A stretch of 64,000 nt of DNA. Origin: Isoetes taiwanensis (taxonomy: Eukaryota > Streptophyta > Lycopodiopsida > Isoetales > Isoetaceae). The first letter of the stretch is position 1. Every line of letters begins with the position of its first letter. Shown here one piece after another: positions 59,179 through 64,000 of the stretch. The notes beneath the pieces are model-generated. The model saw only the letters and a program-made list of their open reading frames with translations, did not search any database and was not told where the DNA came from. The position numbers were made by a program, and so were the translations under genes. The stretch is from positions 5,907,563 through 5,971,562 of the forward strand of contig JAJEKV010000014.1 in assembly GCA_021234155.1 (NCBI GenBank), read 5' to 3'.

Positions 59179-60919
59179 ATTCTTGCTAGTGGATGGTGAA
59201 GAGAATAATGTGCAGATAATCAAAAATATTTTGGATATATTTTCAATTGCATCTAGTTGTCTCCTTAATTGGGCTAAGTGTAGTGCCTTATGGGTGGGGA
59301 AGGAAGCAGTTCCGCATTTTTTATATGAGTATGCCTGGAAGGTTGTTTTACCATCTGCAAAGACAAAGCTTCTAGGAGTCCCCTTTGGTCTAGATATTGA
59401 CATGAATGAAGCATGGGATGAAATTATCTTAAATTTACAAAGGCAACTGATTTGGTGGAGAGGTTCAAAGTTATCCTTGGCAGGTAGAATTCAAGTAGCT
59501 AAGTCAGTATTGAACAATACGCATATTTATTTGGTTTTGGTTCTATTGGCTCCTGCTTCTAAGTTTGCAGAGATAAAAAAGATTGTAAGAGATTTTGTAT
59601 GGTGTACCGATCAAGGAGGCACTGTGAAGGTGGCGTGGAAGAAATGTATGTTGTTTAAACAACAAGGAGGACTTGGTATGTTGGATCTTTCTTTACAGGG
59701 TAAGGTCTTAGCTTCTAAGCTATTGTTCAGTTTGTTGAAAGATGATTGTGCATCACCAAGTATGAAGTTACTTAAATAATCAGTAAAGAAGTGTATGGTT
59801 TTTCATAAGCGAGGTGTGAGAATTGAGCTCCCTTGGGCATTGTTATATCCATTGAAAGCTTATTCACATGCCTCTCCAGTACTGAAAGGCTTGCTTCGGG
59901 CCTGGAAGGTAGTCCAGCAGGTGATTACATTTGATTGGGAAGCTTGTCTCCAGGCATCTTCCCCCCTTCTGTGGTTGCCTTTGTATACTCATGGACAACT
60001 ACACCCAGTTGTAGAATTTATGCATGTGCATTCCCAAGGGAGGTGGAGGAGAGCAGGTATTATTTCTATTGAACATTGGTATTTTGGTATTGACATTGCT
60101 CCTTGGCAATGGTTTCAGGAGACATATGGGTTGTTGGATAAAGATATCACTATATGGGCTTATGTAGCAAGTGCTCTTCCTCTAATTAAGAAGGTGGGTA
60201 ACAAGAGATGCTGGAACTTTGTTCAAGGTATTAAAGAAGGCAAGAAGCTAGTAAGTTCCTGCTACAGATTGCTTACCTCCTCAAGTATTTTATCACCTTC
60301 TAGAAAATGGCACTTACAGACTTTGCCTTCTCAATGGCAATCCATCTGGAACCTTGTTTGGTCTAAATATAATCCTCCAAAGGTAAATGTTCTACTTTGG
60401 CAGGTGATTCATCGCTCTTTGAGAGTTAATCAGATGGTTCATCGCTTTAAGCCGGGAGTAAGCCCACTTTGCCCAATGTGTGAGCGGTGTATTGAAACAT
60501 TTGAGCACTGTTTATATTTGTGTGTAGAGCTGAGTAGTCTTAGGTCCTGGCTGCATTCTCTTTTTGGAGTATCTTTGGATAGTCAGCACTTTCTTTTGGG
60601 TATTTATCCAAATCAGTGGACTGCTTCTAAAGGATTGCATTTCATATGGCAAAGTCTTGGCTAATATGGAGTGTATGGAAGCGAAGGCGAAGAAAGGTTT
60701 TTTATGATAAGCATATTTCTTCTCAGGTGGTGCTTCAAGAAATTCGTAAGAAGTTGTATAATTGCTTTCAAATCTCCAATTGGCCTGATCGTATTAAAAT
60801 TCCAATATGGAGTGATCATCTAAAAGTGATTGATGCTTCAGGGACATTTCTTACTTCTGGAAGTACTTTGTAATATTTTGAGTGTATAATATGAAGTAAA
60901 ACACATTCTTCAAAAAAAA
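59179..60919 (+). mobile_element. LINE C, 5'-truncated, with 15 bp target-site duplication
   Basis: AATAGTATTAGAACT occurs at 59164-59178 and directly after the A-tail at 60920-60934: a 15 bp target-site duplication. The insert starts just past the RT catalytic box and runs to the 3' end, TTCTTC plus poly(A). Severe 5' truncation with an intact 3' end is the normal product of incomplete target-primed reverse transcription. Confidence 0.92.
59182..60873 (+). pseudogene. LINE C ORF2 C-terminal half
   Basis: The frame begins LFLLVDGEENNVQIIKNILD, aligning with LINE A just after YADD. It continues through WAKCSALW, KTKLLGVPFGLDIDMNEAWD, LSLAGRIQVAKSVLNNTHIY and GGTVKVAWKKC. A single TAA at 59777-59779 interrupts it; the same frame resumes SVKKCMVFHKRGVRIELPWA and reaches the zinc-binding tail LCPMCERCIETFEHCLYLC (about 60466-60525). 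A frame shift near 60640 leads to WLIWSVWKRRRRKVFYDKH and the stop at 60873. It is diverged from A and B, so a distinct subfamily, and was dead on arrival for lack of a 5' end. Confidence 0.9.
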
Positions 60920-60984
60920 AATAGTATTAGAACTTTAAACAATATTTTTCCATTTAAAACATATTTTTTAAGTTCTAATACCTT

Positions 60985-61640
60985 GGGTATTAGAACATGG
61001 GTTGAATATGTAGCACAATAACATGGATTCCAGGGGGATTCAATATGGATGCATAAATCACTATCCCTGAGACCATAGACCATACCCTTAAAACAATTGA
61101 ATAGGTTATTATTAAAAAAAAAATATAGAGTCAATAGAAAAAATAAGCATGTAAGTTTGCTAGTTGCATTTGGTTAAAGCATGCTTATTGAGACACGTAT
61201 AAAGATGAATCTAGGTATTTCATATTCTAAAACCTTAGGCAAATCTGTATTCCATATTTTAAAATCTTAGGCACCCCTAGTCATAAATGACCATACTCGA
61301 AATAAGAGGCACCCAGAGGCTCCAACATACGATATGGGTCGTAGGATGGACAGATCCAATGAATGAGGTAGAATATGCTTGGAACGTGTAACATCCTATT
61401 TAATTGCACCCAGAGGCCCCAATATATGATCTGGGTCATAGGATGGACAGATCCGACGAATGAGGTAGTCCAGGGTGCGGCTCGTTTAGAATATGTAAAA
61501 TATGCTTGGAATGTGTAACATTCCATAAAATTGCACTCAAAGGCCCCAATATACGATCTGGGTCGCATGATGGATAGGTTCGACGAATGAGGTAGTCTAG
61601 GATGCACCACATTTAGAATATGTACTACATAAGTCATACA
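60985..61640 (-). repeat. Diverged satellite/SINE unit, inverted
   Basis: Minus-orientation relative of the 3.4-23.3 kb unit: GATTCCAGGGGGATTCAATA, then CCCTTAAAACAATTGAATAG, AAACCTTAGGCAAATC, ATCTTAGGCACCCCTAG and CACCCAGAGGC.CCAA. The part GGCACCCAGAGGC..CAACATACGAT..GGGTCGTAGGATGGACAGAT is tandemly repeated about three times (61300-61600) with a CTTGGAA.GTGTAACAT.C spacer. More diverged than the main array, so an older, independent copy of the parent element. Confidence 0.82.
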
Positions 61641-61779
61641 ATATAATAAGTTTTATAATTTTCAAATCTTCTATTTCATGGCCTTCATCAAACTGCAAAG
61701 CAAAATCAAGACATGTTTTAAAATGCATCTCATATAGCAATAATAATTAGGAAGTAGGAAATAGTAAATATGTAAAATA

Positions 61780-63000
61780 AGAAAAGAAGTATTACCTTCA
61801 TTTTGTTCCCCCAAACCTTCAACATCTTCATCCACTAAATCTTCAGCATTTTCATGATTTTCATCTCCATCTTCTTCCACTTCAGGTGGAATACTTTCTT
61901 CTCGGTGCAGCCCAATAATTTTTTCACTTGACACTATCAAGCATAGAGAAAAGCTCAATTACGCGCATATTTGCTGCAACAAATGCTAAGTCATTGGTTT
62001 TGTCAGTGCCAAGACGATTTCTCTTCTTAGTTGCAATGTTGCCCATGGTGATAAACAACCTCTTTATGGAAGATGAGTTGCAAGATTGTGACAATATCTT
62101 AATGGCCATTGTTTGCAAGTTATTTTATTCTGCCCCATTCTCTTCCCACCACAATGTGGCATTCACACGAAAATGATCCTTCTTAGCATCTCTTGTTTCA
62201 AACATCCCTTCGCCAACCCTATACTTAGACCATGCAGAATGTATATCTCTTCTTATATCCTCATCGGGAACTAATTTTTCAAGCATTGCATTCCATCCAA
62301 CCATCACAAGCCTTTCACTCTCTTGATCATGCCCTTGGAATTCAGGGCGTCATAAAGAGGTGAATGGTATTCCATCTGTCTATCATTAACAAACCCCACC
62401 AACTCTGAGCGTATATAGTCATCATGCTCAACATTCTTCACATGCATAGTCAAGGAATGCATACCCTCAATTACCTTGCCAATGCAAGGGAAAGAGCCAT
62501 CCACAAGTCTAAGCATCAAATTATCGGCTTCACAAGAGCTAAAATATGAGTAACATCTTCCAAAAACTCTCATCAAAGCACACTTTGCTTGCCTTTGTAT
62601 GAGACTCCTTAAGATTCTTGAAACTCAGACTCACAAACAATTGTTGCAAAGGTGTCAAAAGGTTATGCAAACGTTCCAACATAATGAAATTGTAGCCAAC
62701 CCTAGTATCTGAATACTTCAAAAGCTTCTTATAAGAATATGTTTGCAATGAAGTGCTTACCCTGGAATGGTTCTTCACAAAAGTTACGACCTTGTTCCCT
62801 TTGTCAATATCATTTGCATTGTGAGGTAGCTTCATAAAATCCTTCAATAAGTTATCATGCAATGTGCCATACAAGGTGAGAAGGTAATGTGAGGAACCTC
62901 TGCCATAATCATCTTGCCTGTGGAACGATTAGCTTGCTCACTATGTCCAACAATTTGAATAACATTTTCCGTACCAACTTCTTTTCTCAACTCGCAAATT
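61780..63000 (-). pseudogene. hAT-superfamily transposase pseudogene
   Basis: Read 3' to 5' on the plus strand: LRKEVGTENVIQIVGHSEQA and VPHITFSPCMAHC (DUF659-like part, near 62990-62870); LKDFMKLPHNANDIDKGNKV, VTFVKNHSRVSTSLQTYS and VGYNFIMLERLHNLLTPLQQ; then MLRLVDGSFPCIGKVIEGMH; and the C-terminal dimerisation domain ILSQSCNSSSIKRLFITMGN, IATKKRNRLGTDKTNDLAFV (about 62090-61960). An acidic tail EVEEDGDENHENAEDLVDED follows. This is the order of plant hAT transposases (cut-and-paste, RNase H fold). At least four frame shifts (near 62870, 62570, 62305, 62120 and 61935) show it is inactive. No zinc-finger BED domain or element ends were found. Confidence 0.88.
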
Positions 63001-63415
63001 CAAAAAGGCCCTCAGACCTGGCTTTTTCACTCTAAACTGCCTTCTTGGACTCATGAAATGAGAAAGGCCCTTAGACCTGTCTTTTTTCACTCTAAGTTGC
63101 CTTTCTCGAGTCTTGACTCACGAGTCCAGAAAGACCCTAAGATTTACCTTTTTTTACTCTGAGCTACCTTTCTAGACTCACGAGTCGAGAAAAACACTCA
63201 AACCTACTTTTTTTATTCTGAGCTGCCTTTCTCAACTCGCCAGTCAAGAAAGTTGAGAAAGGCCCTCAAACCTGCCTTCGCGAGTCGAGAAAGGCTCTCA
63301 AAATTGCCTTTTTCAATCTGAGCTGTCTTTTTCAACTCGCAAGTCAAGGACCCTTAGACCTGCCTTTTTCACTTTGAGCTTCCCGACACTCAGTGAGAAA
63401 TGACCCTTAGAACTA
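62990..63415. repeat. 60-70 bp minisatellite, about seven units
   Basis: Each diverged unit has GAGTCGAGAAAGGCCCTCA, GACCTGCCTTTTTCACTCTG and AGCTGCCTTTCTCGACTC. ACTCGCGAGTC-type stretches are short palindromes at the unit joints. It lies immediately upstream of the hAT transposase remnant. Confidence 0.85.
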
Positions 63416-63645
63416 GTTCTTATCTTCTTTATCTTATCTATAGCATCACTTAACTAACTTGATTCAATTTTTTGTAGTCCTTGTCTCGACCAGATAGTAC
63501 ATCCTCAGGAGCAATCAAAAGACCCATTCATTGAAGAAAGGCAGCAAGAAGAGGGTGGCGACTTCGGTTGGATATGCTGATACGTGGCCCATGAAGCACC
63601 TCTTTGTATAGATTTCTATCATGTTCAAGTTGCTCTCATGGCTTG

Positions 63646-63900
63646 CACTACAAGAGGATAGCCCTTTATCCGTCACTTTAATATGACGTAAAATATCAAA
63701 AACCCCTAGGTGATATAAATAGTGATATTCAAGATATAGTGACACTATCAATGACACAAATTCTATCATCTATAACATCATCAACATTGTCATAAATATG
63801 ATCAACAACTATATTAGTACTAATTGATGGCTATATATGTGTTACTAATAGTGTCATGAATGATATCACATATTGCATCAATTTTACCATCAATTCTAGA
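63646..63900 (+). mobile_element. CACTA-like terminus, second locus
   Basis: CACTACAAGAGG (63646-63657) followed by GTCACTTTAATATGACG and many short GACACTATCAATGACAC-type motifs, as at 51418-52145. It is probably the left end of a related element; the rest is decayed or beyond the window. Confidence 0.55.
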
Positions 63901-64000
63901 ATGGGGCTCGCATGAAACCAACAAACCGCCTAGATAGGCTTCTCATTCATCTCAGCAGATTTTCTACAATGGTGGACAGTGGGTAGCCGCACACATGCGA

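Overview
The window is nuclear DNA of a land plant. It holds a split ABI3/VP1-type B3 transcription factor gene with all three conserved basic domains, a PLS-type pentatricopeptide (PPR) pseudogene, a Raf-like kinase pseudogene, a captured fragment of the translation factor eIF1, and plant-type LINE, Ty3/gypsy, hAT and CACTA-like elements. Sparse genes among layers of nested repeats suggest a large, repeat-rich genome. The unusual B1 and C-terminal sequence of the ABI3 protein makes me lean to a seed-free plant such as a fern or lycophyte, but that is a weak inference.

Layout. 1-3.4 kb: Raf-like kinase and PPR pseudogenes, and two copies of a dispersed repeat. 3.4-23.3 kb: a satellite of about 440 bp units, roughly 20 copies, interrupted by unique DNA (5.9-8.6 kb). 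Each unit carries a tRNA-like pol III promoter (box A plus a perfect box B) on the minus strand, so the satellite looks like a tandemly amplified tRNA-derived SINE. From about 10.9 to 23.8 kb the satellite, a 463 bp insert and a 3.3 kb inverted-repeat transposon repeat together as a unit of about 5.96 kb (two copies plus a partial third). The transposon carries exon 1, intron and part of exon 2 of an eIF1 (SUI1) gene. 23.8-26.7 kb: 3' exons of an unrecognised gene and degenerate DNA. 26.7-32.4 kb: a broken Ty3/gypsy pol joined to a decayed LINE (B). 32.4-37.4 kb: minisatellites and a fragment of another non-LTR element.

38.1-41.0 kb (minus): the one clearly intact gene, ABI3/VP1-like, six coding exons, 676 aa, with two G-box palindromes upstream. 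45.9-51.2 kb: a near-complete LINE ORF2 (element A), 5'-truncated, with 10 bp target-site duplications, an internal hAT-type non-autonomous element and a long GATA microsatellite in its 3' UTR. 51.4-58.1 kb: CACTA-like terminal sequence and arrays, a receptor-kinase pseudogene and a long-TIR MITE. 58.1-61.6 kb: a LINE fragment (D), a 5'-truncated LINE (C) with a 15 bp target-site duplication, and a diverged inverted satellite copy. 61.7-64 kb: a hAT transposase pseudogene, a 60-70 bp minisatellite and another CACTA-like end.

Apart from ABI3 and perhaps the 3' exons at 23.8-24.5 kb, the coding sequences are transposon proteins or decayed gene pieces. Most of the window records nested insertion, tandem amplification and gene-fragment capture. 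All calls come from reading the sequence; no database search was possible.
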